Assembly (NCBI GenBank): GCA_032718565.1
Contig: JAVGVS010000484.1
Span: 152,731-216,730 of the forward strand
Origin: Distichodus sexfasciatus
Taxonomy: Eukaryota > Chordata > Actinopteri > Characiformes > Distichodontidae
Direction of reading: 5' to 3'
Length of the DNA stretch: 64,000 bases
The notes beneath the pieces were generated by a model. That model did not search any database and was not told the origin of the DNA. It saw only the letters and a list, made by a program, of their open reading frames with translations. The position numbers and the translations under genes are program-made. Positions 25,655-40,600 of the stretch are shown here, one piece after another. Each line of letters starts with the position of its first letter. Position 1 is the stretch's first letter.

Positions 25655-28600
25655 GGTTGACACAACAGATCCCTTGTATATTACTTCCACTCAGCTGAAT
25701 CAGGCTTGTCCTCAGATGGCCACCAGAACTCTGTTCTACTGCTGATTGTGTATTTAGGACAGTGTGTGAGTGTGTGAGTGTGTGTGTGTGTGTGTGGGGC
25801 AGGGCGTCAGACAGGAAATGGTGAAAGGGGAAAAGAAAGAAACTCAATAAGCCCTTGACGTGCTAAAAAATGCCAACACTGTTGTAATGTCTGTCCTCAT
25901 GTCTCAGGAAAAATCCGACTGTTGAGTGTTAACAGTAAAAGTCCACTCGTCACAGCACCACTAGTTCACCCCTAAAACTCTAACTGCTCTATTTGGGAAC
26001 CAACATCCAAACATTTACCAAAATCCTGAGGTTTATTTAAACCGCCGTAAGAAAAGTAAAAGAATGTAGCAACAAAAATGTTGTTTTTCCACCTAAAACC
26101 CCACAGACTTTACAGAACATTCCAGCAGTGAGTCCACGCTCCGTCTCTGGCCAAACAAAGCTACTAAACGCACAGCAATAATATTACTATCTCACACTGA
26201 ACTGATGACATTTTATTTATGTCATTTATATGTTTGTAAAAGTCTGCAGAAATCTCTAACTACTCGTGGAACCCTAAATTAATTGTCCTGATATTGGAGA
26301 TTAGAATGATTAATTCACAATATACATTATATAAAAATGAATGTGGCATTTTCTTACAACTTTTCTAGACCGCTAGAGTGCTCAGAGTTTTTTTATAAAA
26401 CGCTCCAACACGTTTTATAAAACGCCCTCCAAAGTGAGGGTTTTGCAAAACGCTGGATTCTGTGTATACGTGTAAATGAGTAAAACTCTGTTTTCTTAAA
26501 ACAATGATGTGTTTAGTTCTATTGTGCGCATGACTTTCAGGGCCAGTGTCCACCAAACCCATTTTCTGCACTGACAGCGGTCAAAACTTCACTTCCAGAG
26601 CACTTTCTCAGCACTTCTCTCAGTGTCATCGGGTACTTCCGCGCTGTTTCCTATTTCATGTAAACATTGTAAGATGTTCCTTTCAGATGGGTAGTTTAGC
26701 CGACATCAACGAGGTTATCTTTACAATGGAGAGAAAGGGTGTCTTGGCGTTAGCGGCAGCGTTTAAAACTAGATTCTCACATGTCTTAGAGATAAATAGA
26801 GAGACATAGAGGGTGCATGAGATAAACCGTGCAGGAAAACAGCTGGGAGCGTAGCACCGATTAGGGGTTTGATCACATCATTGTACTTTTTGCCTTGTTT
26901 AAACTGGCAAAATAAGCCAAAATAATGTCCCGCCCCTTCCTCGATTTTGACTGGCTAGCAAGAGAGAAGTGACATTGACGATATTGACATTGTTCTAATA
27001 GATAAAATAAAAAACGTATAAAAATGATTTTTATAAAAATATCCGCATACATGTAAACAGCCCCTTAAATAGTTTCATATTTTACAGCTGTAGGGTTCCA
27101 GAAGAGCCAATATGATGTTTTTCACAAACAGCCATGCAGTAAAATTTGTTCTTCAGCATTTGTAGATTCTATTCAAACAAAAGTACCGAAAAAACTTCAA
27201 AAATGATCAAAATAACGACATGGGCAAGATTACGTTGATTACAAGTTCTGAAAATGAGCTCAATTTTCCATTAATTGCCCAGTCCTAGCATTACCATTTT
27301 GAAACTGGCTAAGTAGAAACGAGGGATGATAAAAGTAAGACGAGTGCGGGTGGAAGTGAGTGTGTGTTCAGTGAGGTGGGATAACTGTCGTGTGAAAACA
27401 GGTGAAGAAAAGCTCTTCAGTCCCAAATCCCATGTATTCTTAATGAGAGAAAACGAATGGGAAAAATAAACGACGGGAGAAAAGGATGAAAAAGACGAGT
27501 GCGGGTCATGACGGTTACAGGTGTGTGAAGAGGCCCATGGGCTCTCAAACACGTCCATTTTGGTGTCTTAGTGAAGAACGGCATTAAAGGGTCGACGTTT
27601 GAGCCCCACGTTAGTATATGAGGAAAAAAAAAACAGATGAAGAAATGGATAGAACGAGTGCGCATATCAAAAAGGTGTGTAAAAGCAGCCCACACCGCAA
27701 TAAGCCACACACTTTAACAGAGTTAAAACCATGTTTCTAGGAGGAGCAGCGGTCAGAAAAAGTGTGTGGAATAAAAATCAGCGCAGTCACGTAAACATCA
27801 GGCATTTAGGAGGGACAGAGTGGAAAAGGAGGTGAGGTGAGGTGACGTACTGGTGAGGGCGTAGTTGGGGTTCTCCAGCTCCATGCGCTGCATCTGCGCT
27901 CCCAGGTACACTTTAATGTCGATGCCCTTGGCGCCAGAGGCCGAGTTGAAGAAGCGGGACGGGATTTTAGAGGCGATGTCGGGCTCCTCACGGCCAAAAC
28001 CCAGATTATACAGGATCTCCTCCGGGTCCTCTTCGTACAGGTCCAACAGCTCTGACACACTGGAAAGCGGCGTTAGCATTGGTTAAAGGGGTTAGTGATG
28101 AAGTGCTGGCGAATCTGCACATATGTTTGAGCGGAATCATTTTCAAGGCAAGGCAACAGGAACTTCAGATTTCATCTAACGTCACTGCATTTGGTATTTT
28201 GGAGCTGAAGAAGGAGTTAAAAACAAGAAGTGATTTGTTATTGAACAGGTCACCAACCCGTCGATCGCGACTGACGGTAGATCTTTGAGACGCTCACGTT
28301 AGATCCCGAACATAAAGGGAAAAAATATATTCAGTCTCGCCTGATTAACTTTGGGTTTTGCAAGCGCCTACTGGACCAGCTGCTGCATGTTCACTGTAGC
28401 GTGAAAGCGACCAATGAGATAAGAGAAAAATGCTTTTAATTGACCAATGGGAAGTGTTCTTGCTGCAGATATTAGTGATTGAAATTCCTGCTCTTTTAAG
28501 AGACTGTTCTTATGACGCGGCTCACTACAAAGAGACGGCTCCCAAGTGGCTCCTCAGATTTTATTTGTTGCTTAAATTAATTTATTACCAAAAATAATGT

Positions 28601-31600
28601 AAAATTATGTGTAAAATGAATTACTGTACAATTACTATTAGAATTAAATTACTATTACAATTTAATTACTGTATATACAAAACACTTTATATCAAATGCT
28701 TATTATTTATTTGGCTTATTATACTCAACATGGAACAGACTGCTACAAAAATATATATATTTTAAATATTTTTATGTATTTTCAAAACAAATAACATCTC
28801 AATTTGACAAAAAGATCTTTTTTCTGTTTTCGCTGTCTTTTTCTCTCAGTGCTTAAAAAGGTAGATCTCGTCTTTCACCAGAACCAAGGTGAAGGATCTT
28901 GGGCTTGTGAGTGAAAGTGAGTGATTATTTGTCATTGTGAACACAGCACAGCACAGCACACAGTGCACCACAACCAAATGTGACCTCCGCATTTGACCGA
29001 TCCGTGAAGGAGCAGTGGGCAGCTAACATGGGCACCGGCCGGGGAGCAGTGCTTGGAGACGGTACCTTGCTCATGAGCACCTCAGTGGTAACTTTATCGG
29101 TCCTGGATTCGATCCTGCACCCTTCTGATCACGGGGCGAACACCCTACCGCTACAGCTGACCACTGTTACAGAACATGACCGATTTGCACATAATACTGA
29201 TTGTTTTTTCTTTCCTCACTTGACTGTGTCACAATATTTGCACATCTATTTGACATTACTGTACACCGCCTGTTTACAAGAACCACAACCAAAACTGTAC
29301 TTGAATTATACATGTAACTCTCTCTTTCCTGCATCTAGTTGAAAGTTTTTAATATTTTATAGCCTATGTATATATATTTTGGTATTCTGTGTGACATCAT
29401 ATATTTTTATATACCTTTTACTTATGTGCCTTATCTGTTCAAACTGTAAAACCTGGAGCCACGTCACCTCGTCTCTCTGTGTACTGTACGTGATTTTGAC
29501 TTTGTAGAAAAACTGATAGGATGCATTGTGATGCATCCAGATATGGCATCGAATCAAATGGTTGACCTGACCATCGTAATCAAATCAAACTGTGAGACCA
29601 GTGAAGGTCACACCCCTAGTAAATAAGAGGGACAGCTGACGTTGGACGATTTGAGGACAAAGTCAAGGAGGCGAGATTGAGGTGGTTTGGACATGTGCAG
29701 GAGAGACGCAGGAGGATGTTGAGGACGGAGCTGGCAGGTAGGAGGAAAAGAGGAAGATCTAAAAGCAAGATTATGGATGTGGTGATAAAGAACATGCACG
29801 TAGCTGGGAAGAAAGAGGAAGACGGAGGACAGAAAGAAGAGGAGACGGTTGATCCGCTGCGTGGAGGCTACTCCTGTCCTGGTCTCAGGTACGTGCTCAC
29901 GAAAAAGGATCTCACCACGCAGGATGGAGAACCTCCATGACCAGGCAAGGCCACCCCTGCTTTACTGCTCCTGCATCATAAATTTAGCAAAAACATTTTC
30001 CCACAATCTGCCATGCCTTGAGAATGTTCTGCTACATAAAGTCCGAGCTGTGAGAACAGAACGGACACTTTCTTGCCTCCCACACCTCCCCAGATGAGAA
30101 CAGCACGGCATGCTCCGGTCCTCACTGGGAAGCCAAATTCCCCACAAAGCAACCGTGCGGAAAGGAGACAAACAAGGCCGCTCCCCGTGGTGGGTGGGCT
30201 GCGCTGTGTGTTTGTTTGGCGGCGACGTGTGTGTGTGTACCTGGACACGGTACCGCTGCTTTTCCCCGAGCCGGTGGAGTTCATGCTCCGGCCTTTCTGC
30301 TTGAACTGACTCCTCTTCTCCTTGGCCGGCATGCTGAAGCTACGGAGAGCGACAGAGAGAGAGCAGAGACCGTGCTCAGAGAGACCGGGACCGAAACCGA
30401 GCCGAAACGGGGCGAGAGAGCGAGGGATGATGACCCGAAAAGAACAAAGATGAACTTACACTGGGTCTTCGGGCTTTGTGCTGGAATTCTGGAGATGATT
30501 GGCTAAAGAGAGAGGGAGATAAAGTCAGCTTTAGTTTAAAATGAGGTCTGTAGCTTTGCACATAACTGACAGATGTTGGCTACTTTCTTTGTATAGTTTT
30601 ACTCAGAATTTTAATTGTAAGAAAGTATTGTCACACCCTCCAGGATTTCATGATTGAGACTATTAACGCAAATTCAGTCAATCCCCGCGAATTCACTGCT
30701 ACCGTGCAGTTTTGACCAATTACTGCAACTTGTTCACAATTTTTGATCAAATCATTGTAGTTTCTCGCAAAACATCGAGCCATCAGTCAGCGAACACACT
30801 TCCTTGTTACATTTAGAAGACGCAGGAAACGTGCGATAAAAACACCTCACACTTACCTTCAAAAATAAATGATTAACGGTTTCTAAAAATAATAGTGGTT
30901 TTGTTCCCTTCACTTTAATTCATTGTTAAAGAATCATTATAAAAGGGGACAAAATCACAAATTTTTGCACAACTTTGACTTGTTCCTGCAACTTTCATCT
31001 TTTTTTTTTTTTTTAGAAAAGCTGACTCAAAATCAGGTATTTTAGGCCGCAACAATCTCCAAAAAGGCCCGCGAAATCCTGGAGCGACTGATTAAAAAAC
31101 ATTGTTTCTAATGAATAAAACAGCATAAAAAATGGGTGTTTTACTGTCAAATGTGCAAAATATTGGTACAGAGTGTTTCGAGCGTTGAGCGGGAACAGAC
31201 ACCAGATTTGCTTCTCAAAGTTCCACTGAATTCACAGAGATATATATTTATTGTGATATATATTGTTATTGGCATATGAAATGACATCGGGATATGAGAT
31301 TTTGGTCATATCGCACAACCATAACAATACATGTATGAAGGAACGGTGAAAATCGGTCAACATCTGCCAAAGTCGAGGTTTAAAAGTGCAGAGGACATTT
31401 TTCGTCCCTATTTTTGGACTCCTAGTGTATAATCTCCAGCACGTCACAAAGTGCTTAGGTTACAAGTCTGCCGACTAAAACATTTCCATTCGTTTCTGAG
31501 ATAACAGGTCTGAAAAGAGACGGGAGACGGGGCCTCCCTAAAGTGACCCAGACACGATAAGGTGAGTTTCCAAATGCGACGTCACAGCTGCGTTCACCCA

Positions 31601-34600
31601 GCACAGCAAAATTACAAGCACAGACCTACAACCCTGCCATGATTTATTTTACAGCTCATTTCTGAGCTGGGAACATTCACCAGACACACACACACACACA
31701 CACACTCTTATTACGGGGAACAAGGTGCTTTGGTGGGGAAAACCTGATGGAACCGAACTCCTGAAGTCCTGAAGTGACTCTTCTTAAGAACTCACCTCTT
31801 TTTTCAAGTGAATCTGACTGTAAATAAACTCAGAGTAAAAGGTCAAGACTTCATCCGCATGCTGATCGTTCTCGTTACACCTGGAGGAATCTCAGCTATG
31901 CCATGTGCCGCAGCTACACCGCTCACATTAACACCCACATTAGGTGAGAGTGAAAAATAAAAACCTGACACTAATAATGGTTTTCAAAAATAAATCTGTT
32001 AAAATCCTGCTTCTCGGTGCTGCTGTGACCACTGCGCTTACTACTGAAATCATACATCTACAGCCTTAACCTTCATTACAAACACTTGTGTGTGTGTGTG
32101 TTCAGAGGCTTTGTCCCAACCGACTGTCCACTAACAGAAAGGAAAATAGTGTGTGTTTGTGTCCGAGTGTCACAGAGAGTGTGTGTGTCAGAGCGCGTGT
32201 GCACAAGAGTTTATTTGTGTGTGTGTGTGTGTGCGCAAGAGTGTGTGTATTAGAGAGACAAGAGAGTGAGAGATTGAGTGAGTGTGTGCCTTTGCGTGTA
32301 CGTGTGTGTAAATGTGGGTGAGCAGACGGCAGCAGATTGATTTTGCATTATTAATGCTCATCTCTTCAGGCTCAAACCAACACAGGGTCACATGGAGGGC
32401 TTTCAACCTGACACACACACACTCTTTATCCACCCACATGTGTGTGTTTTTGTTTGGTGAGGTCTTAAACCAACAGCCAAATGATTTTCTTGGTTTTAGA
32501 CGTCACCCGTTACAGTTCGACTTGGTCATCACACATCTTATACAAGACGTTAAACGTACACCCTTTACATTATTAATCACTCTGCTCAAAACCCACCGTG
32601 TGTGTATGTGAAAGAGTGTGTGTGTGTGTGTGTAGTTCAACTCACCCTCTGCACCCAACGATAAGTCATCTTCAAAACTGCATCCATTCCTCAGAGGCCC
32701 TGTATCAAACAAAAAGTAGAATTTATATATATATATATACATACATATTTTTTTTTACTAACGTTATAAACAATAATAACTTTTTTGTTGGTTAGAAGTT
32801 TTTGTGCTTATGTTTACGGGTGTTTTCACACATAGTCCTCTTTAAAGGAACCGAACTCAGTCCTCTAGAAGTGGTCCAAAGAGTGGACCAACAGAGAGGG
32901 AACTCGGTTCTTTTTAAGTTCACACTGAGTTCGTTTGAAAGGGGACTCGGTTCTCTTTCTGCTCCACTTCAGCTCAGATGGGGCCTCAGTCCTTTTCCTG
33001 TTCATACTTAATTCAAATGGAGCTCTCAGACCTTTACTGCTTTGCATTCTGGGTAGTTTTCAATTCGAACAAAAACTGTCGAAGCGAACCAGGAGCGCTT
33101 TGCGTTCAGAAGGCGCGAGTTAAACAAACCGCGCCGCGGAGTTAAAGCGAACCGGACTGACACCACCTCCCGATGTGGTCTCAGTTCGGTTGGTTTCAGA
33201 GGGGTCTGAGTTGGTTTGGCGCGTTCACATGTACGTAAAAAAAATGCTGACTAATCGATCTGAGTTCGCTTTGAGGGCTGAAATGAAAGTGTGAAAACAC
33301 CCTGAGAGTGAATGTTCTAGAGTGAATCAAATCACATCATTAAAGACTTTGTAATATCGGCAAAACTCGAATCGATGTCCATTGAAGCGCTATTTAATAC
33401 TGTATCGTGATGAGATTGTTTCGATCTGTCCATACATAGTACAGTCATTGTCTATAGTACAAACCTCACATGAAGATTTTCTCTTTTTTCTATATTTTTG
33501 GTGTACATTTTATTCTTATTCTTTAGTTCATTGTTAGATTCTTAACTTAACCTGTAAACATTCATTCATTCATTATCCGAACCGCTTAATCCCAACCGGG
33601 GGCCGCAGAGGGGGCCGGAGCCTATCCTGGGAACTACATGTGCAAGACGGGGAACAACCCTGGGCAGGTGGCAACACACCGCAGGACACACACACACACA
33701 ATCACACTCTCACTCACACCTTACAGGGTCAATTTAGAGTTGCCAGTTAAGCTATACTGCATGCTTTTGGACTGTGGGAGGAACCCGGAGCACCCGGAGA
33801 AAACCCACGTGAACACGGGGAGAGCCTGCAAACATACAATTTCTACTTTTTGAGAGTATATTTCACTACATGTTGTGCTCAAAAAAATAATCGAAACTGA
33901 CATGCAGACCCTCTAATCGACATAATCTTGCCCATAACGATTATTTTAATTATTTTTCTAATGCCGTTTTTATTTTCCGTGTGTTCATGTATGTCCACTT
34001 AAAAACATACCATCATATGTGTAATATAATAACATATCAGCTACGTCAAGTCTGACGTGTTTTCTTCGATCGATCATGTTTTTATTAGAAGAAAAAAAAT
34101 CCCAGCTATAAGAGTTGAGCCTATTTACAGTACAAATCTTGCCAGTGAATTATGAGAACAAAAAACCCCAAATAATCGTTCATTAATCATAATCGTGGTA
34201 AAATGTTCAATTAATGGTGAGACTGATTTGAGTTCGTATCACCCAGCCCTAGTTATGGTTGTTGGTTGGGTCCAGTCATCATTTTATGTGTGTTCTATAC
34301 AACGCACCGTAAAGTTTTTGGCTGCAAAGTTCAGAAGGTGTGGTGCACCAGACAACGCCTCATCTCAAGACACAATAAAAACCAGCAACGAGCCTCCGTC
34401 CTGCCAGCTACACGACCCAGACTCAACCGAGCGGTCAGACTAAAGTGGGAGCGGAAAAAACCTGTCACAAAATCAGCGTGATGGAACACAGCAACCACAT
34501 ACAGACCGAGCCGACCTGCCAACCGAGCGTCTGCGTGTTAAAGCCGAGACTCGGGCAGCTTCAAGTGCTCATTATGGTCAGCATCATTCTGACACCTGCA

Positions 34601-37600
34601 TTACACACCGAGCAGATCACTGGCACATTCTGCTCACTTGCAGCATTCTGTTTTAAACTGAATTAAAAATTTCATACAGCAGCACAAATCATTGTGCATT
34701 TAGTAGGGGTCGAGCGATTATTGTGCGGATCAATTATCGGTTCCAATATTTAGCATTTTTGTGGTTATTTGTATATTATTTTAAAGCAGATATACCATTA
34801 AAGTCATTTTAAAATGTGCTACTTTGGCTCTGATGCAGCACCACAGAAAGCTCCAGTCCGAACTGCGACCCTCCACGGCAAAACCAGTCGCTTGTCGCAA
34901 CGGAGGTTTCCGAGAAAAACGAGCGTTTATGTTGCGTGGGGTAAAATTCTGGATTTTTTGTTTTTAGTGTTTTGAAACAGTGGAAGGTCTATACTGTACT
35001 GCTGTGAATAAATTTGGCTGAAAAACTTACTGCTAGTACTGTATGTGTTGAAAATGATAGAGTTAAAAATTTGCCACTATAAAACACTAAAAAACTTAAA
35101 GTGGACGTTTTGTGACTTACCTTTATGTAGAATTTATGGTCAAAGTATAATAAGTAGGGGTGCAGCGATACATTGATCTGCATCAACACATCAACACATC
35201 AGCGAGGCCGGAGCGTTGATCCAAAGTTATGACATTAAATATATTACTTGCTTTTTGTGATTTGTGACCCTCCACGGCAAAACCAGTCGCTTGTCGCAAT
35301 GGAGGTTTCCGAGAAAAACGAGCGTTTATGTTGCGTTTCTCACTTGGCGTGACAGGAGAAACCCGACTCCTTTGAATGTTGATATCTCAGTCGTATGTCG
35401 TCTGATTCATATTGTTTTGAAGGTTGATTTTTGCCCTTTCATGAAAACATAACTCAATTTTGGAAATTTGCGACAAGCGACTGGTTTTGCCGTGCAGAAT
35501 CACAATTTATGTTTTTGTCTGCTTTTTAACATTATTAAAATGGCCACTGGGAGCTCTCTGCACTTTTTGTGTTAAGAACATGACAAAAGGTTCTCAGAAT
35601 TAACCTACGGTTCAAAGAATTAAAAAAAAAAAAAAAAAAAGAATTAAACCTACCCAAAAAAGAAGGCCAAAATCTCTAGTGTAGTACTCAAGAACGAGAC
35701 CAGTTTTCAAAAGTCATGGTCTTGTCTCGGAATCGGTCGTATTTGTACTTGTTTGTTCTCATTTATACGTAAATACATTTTACATGGAAAAAACATGCCG
35801 CAGACAAGTGGTAAACATTCGTGTATGGAATCAATTTGTGTTCTAGTGTGTGCAAAGATTTTTTTTTAAACCGAAAGTCGTGTAAACACAATAAAATAAA
35901 ATAATGAAAAATATCCGCAGGCGTGTAAACAGGCCCTTAGCTAAATGTGTTTTAGTCGTTCTGCATGACAGTATGTTATTCTAAAATGCCATTTTTACAG
36001 CAGGTATGTATCAATATTGCTTAATAATCGATATCGGCCCTGACAAACCCATACCGGTCGACCGCTGCTCATAATCGAGCAACCAAACAGAGCAGCGTGA
36101 GCATTTCCCAGGCACCAAGGTTCACAGCAGTTGGCACGGTAATTGACGCATGCCCTCAGGTGAAGGAGAGACTTTATCAGCTCCAGTAATGGCTTTAACG
36201 GTAAACGTTGCGTAATTGAAGAGGGAGGGGCAAGTTCTCAGGATTCAGGGTCACTGGCGGCTGCAAGACAGGGGTCAGGGCTCCTCACACTAACTCACTC
36301 AACATTTAACACAGCGCCACACAACAATTTCTAGTCAACACTTGCTCCGTTTGTTCAGTACTTCTCATGAAATCTATGGTGTAAACGTTCACATTTATCA
36401 CAGCAATTCTTTAACAATCTGCTGTTAACATTTCTAAAAATTCTCGGATCATTCAGTACATTTCACTTGATGTTTTACTTGTATAACTATATACAGTATG
36501 CAACGAATAAAGAATCTTAAATGATATTTTGCTTCCAAAGGGTCCGAGCTGCTTGTGTTCTTTAGTGCAGTCTTGAGGAACAGTATTTAAATAGACGTAT
36601 GCACATGCTGCCATAAATCACTGCTCCTATGGTGAGTGAGTGATTATTTGTCATTGTGAACTAGGGCTGCAACTAACGACTATTTTGATAGTCGATTAGT
36701 CATCGACTATTAAAATGATTAGTCGACTAATCGGATTATAAATTGCATAATTATAAAATGGCTCCGATTTAGCTACCAGCTTTTACATGTAGTATGAGGT
36801 TATTTAAATTTTGTGGTAAATAATAAAGACAAGAAAGATAGTTCACTCAAAAGCATATTTTAATAAATAAGTTTCTTCTTTGCCTTATCTAGTCTTACGA
36901 TGGCTCCTGGTTTTCTGATGGTACTGAGAAAATGGTAACATACCATTATAACATTTATGAGCGAGTGACAAAGGCGTTGGTTACTTTACAGTTTTGCGTG
37001 CTTATTAAACGTGTAAGACCTACCTGTTAAATTATAATTATAAGGTCGATAACTTGCGTTTAACCGACCCGTCGCCGTTCCTCTTCCTCCGACACCTTTG
37101 GTTTTTCTGTAGGAACTTTCTTAAGCCAATCACAAAACCAGGAGCCATCGGCCAATAGGATTCGCAGGCAGAAGCTACCAAAACCCCGCCCCCAAACTGT
37201 CAAACCCCGCCCCAAAACTGTCCAAACCCCGCCCCTTTCAAACCACGCGTGTAGAAATCTCACTCGAGCAAAAAAGCCGCTCGTCGGTAATCTACTTTGT
37301 GCGCGAGGACATTTAACACAGAGAGGAAACAGACATTCGAGAGAGGAAAAATACAGTTTGTGCGCAATATTATCACAACCGCGCACTCGATTCTTAATTT
37401 TGTGCCCTCGAGTTTCACATTTGCGCTCACGACTTTGAAATTTACGCCCGCAAAATTTTTGCAGCAAGCCATTTTTGGAAAGCGGTAGTACTGCACAGGT
37501 AGAAAGGAAGGAAAACGTCTCACTCCGTTTAAAAATGTGTCTTGCGCCAATTATCGACTTATCGACAATCAAATTCGTCGGCGACTATTTTTATTGTCGA

Positions 37601-40600
37601 CTTTTGTCGACAACGTCGAATAATCGTTGCACCCTTATTGTGAACACACCACAGAACAGCACACAGCCCATCCGTGAAGAAGCAGTGGGCAGCTAACTAG
37701 AGCAGCGCCCAGGGAGCAGTGCTTGGGGACGGTACACTGCTCATGAGTACCTCAGTGGTAACTTCACCGGTCTGGGATTCGAACTGGCGACGTTCCGATC
37801 ACGGGGCAAACACCCAACTGTTACGCCACCAACTGGCAAAAATGATGAACCAAAAACGACGGCTCAAGACTTTAGCTCAGTAATGTATACGTGTGTATAA
37901 TATCTTGAATCTTAAATATACAGCTAATAATGTGCAATTAATAATATCGCTAGAAAAGCTGAAGCCTGTATCCACCGTCAACCCACAAAGAACCAATTTG
38001 TTTTCTTTATTCTGGGTGCTCCCCGTCCCACACTTTGGCCTTAATCCACTACACAGAGTCAGATCATCACACCGGACAAGTTTCTACAGGTGAGTTACAG
38101 AAAAGCCTCACAGCCAGAGTCACACTTCATAGAAATATTAAAGTCATTCAGTAATGAGACACTTTTTTCAAACTTGTCTCTTCAAAAACAATTTCTCTTT
38201 AATATTATGCTGTATACAATTTATTATATACACACTACTGGGCAAAAACAACTAGTCAAGTGCAAGTTATTGCATGTTTTATGACTACTTGTTTAACAAA
38301 TCCAGGTGAGATAAGTAACTAGGGCTGGGTGATTATACAATCGCGATTAGAGAATGTGGTAAAATTCAGTTCGATTACGAGGATCAGCTTTGGGCATGTT
38401 AGAACCATTTTGTGTTCATGAATGTGTGAATATTTAGATTTAATGTGTTGTAGCTGTTTGCAGTAGAAAGTATAGAAATGTTTCTGGAACCTTCCATAAC
38501 TTTCCATGTACAGTGCTACATAATAGAATTCTATCAGTACGTATGCATGTTAAACGTACTAGTATGTAACAATAGAAGTAATACGTGCCTTACGTGTCGT
38601 AATCTGAGGTATATATAGGATGTAAGAACGTAAAAGAATTAGTTTCACATTGAATGTGATGGAGCTGATAGCTCAGGAGCGTTAAAGTTTTTTGACCGTC
38701 ACGTAACGCCACGTAAAGTATCTTTGTAGTCTTAGAAATCATTTCTTGCCTGTAAAACTTTGAATTGTAATAAAGAGAAGACGACGAAAGACAACTCAAG
38801 ACTCTTTTTTGGTACGTGTCGCGTACAAAGACAGCTCTAGAGCTCTCAGCAAATGAGACGGCGTTGCACTGCTCTCACAGGCATATTTACTCAATCGCGA
38901 GCCTCAAACGTGGCAGAAAAGTTCCAATCTGTCCAAACTCACAACTGCAGTGTTCCGGTCACCGGCTGCACTCAGCTATTTGTAAGTAGACTAAATGAAC
39001 ACATCTCAGAAGAGTTAAATTCATGTTAATTTTTTAACATATAATAATCTGTGAGTGATGCCGTGCACAAAAACTGAACTGTGCAAAAATGCATAAATGA
39101 TATTTTTCACGATGTAAACACACACGCGTTTGTTAGAGCTCACGACTCTCACAGGGAAGTCCAACATTCACTAAAATCTTCTAGTTCAATTAAATCTTCC
39201 CATTTATTACAGACTTATATTTTAGCTGATAAATAACAACAACCAGCGTTCTACTCACAGTACAGACATTTACTTGATATTTATTTATTCCTGACACACG
39301 TCCACAGCGCTATTGTGCCGTGGCTCTCATATGGAACACCCTCATGACAAAAATGTACTTCTCTCCCAGAAATGAGTCAAAAATGAGTTAAAGACCAAAA
39401 TCAGTCCAAATGCTCAAAAATGACCAAAACTTCAGAATTTCTTCATTTACATCAATCAGAAAATATTTTATTCCATTCTATAATGTTAGAGAGTAAAAAA
39501 TAAATATAGAAAAATGCATTATTTGTTATTAAATCATTTCATTCCAAAGAAGTGCAAGCCAATAAATCAGACACTGTTCTTACTGTTTCTAGTAGTTATA
39601 TCTACAGTTTCAGCACGTGTATGAGTGAAAATGGATGATTATTTTTCATTGTTAACACACCACAGCACAAAAAGCTACAGGCACAGGTCAGTTTTCATCA
39701 GAAACGGGATGATTACAAGACTGTGTAGTGCAGGACGTCCTGAACACGACAACTTCTACACACACACTACAATAAGCCTAAAAACAAAGGTATAGAAAAA
39801 CACTGCAAATTCTGTCAGGGCTGTAAGGGTTCAATTAGATTTTTTAAAAGGAACATTCAGGAATAAAAGCCACTGTTTGCACATTTTCAGACTTTTTTCT
39901 GGGGTTTTTAAAAAGAATTTATCCGATTACTTGGTTAATCAATGAAATAAATTGATAGAATACTCGATTACAAAAAGAATCAATAGCTGCAGCTCTAGGA
40001 GCCAGTCGGAATAAAGCCACTGTGAGTGTTTTTTATAGAATTGAGTTTTTTCCATTATTATTTTACAATTTAAAATGTAACTTTGAAGAAAAAAAAACAT
40101 GCTGAAACAACGTAATCCGTACTGCGTAGAGCACAACAACCAAATGTGAACTCTGCATTTGACCAATCCATGAAGAAGCAGGGGCAGGGTTTTTTTTGGC
40201 AGCACCCGGGGAGCAGTGCTTGGGGACGGTACCTTTCTCATGAGTACCCAGTGGTCCCTTTTTGGGTCCGAGACTTGAACCAGCAACGTTCCGATCACAG
40301 AGTCAACTCCCTAACCATACACTACCAGCTGCTTCCATACATATATGACTTGAGGAATTTTTTCAATTTAATTCAATTCAATTTTATTTTATTTATATCA
40401 CACTCTTTAACAACAGTTATAGTCACAAAGCACTTTACATATAACCGGTCTAAACCGGGCAGCTGGTGGCGTAACGGTAGGGTGTTCGAATCCAGGGCCG
40501 GTAAAGTTACCACTGAGGTACTCAAGGTACCGTCCCCAAGCATTGCTTGTTAGCTGCCCACTGCTCCTTCATGGATGAGTTAAATGCAGACGTCACATTT

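Larger units (their letters stand above)
34706..36065. mobile_element. hAT-like element containing two MITE copies
   Basis: Left TAGGGGTCGAGCGATTATTG, right ATCGATATCGGCCCTG then CCGGTCGACCGCT. Two copies of the GTGACCCTCCACGG MITE lie inside. Confidence 0.5.

Noticed and set aside
24749..25847. Long minus-strand open frames rich in RERERE and ILGKRE (271 and 362 codons)
   Set aside because: They are translations of a (GA)n-based tandem repeat; all frames stay open because the repeat lacks stops.
37060..37572. 170-codon minus frame inside the 36.7-kb hAT element
   Set aside because: No transposase motif, and the related module at 58.3-58.7 kb does not keep the frame.
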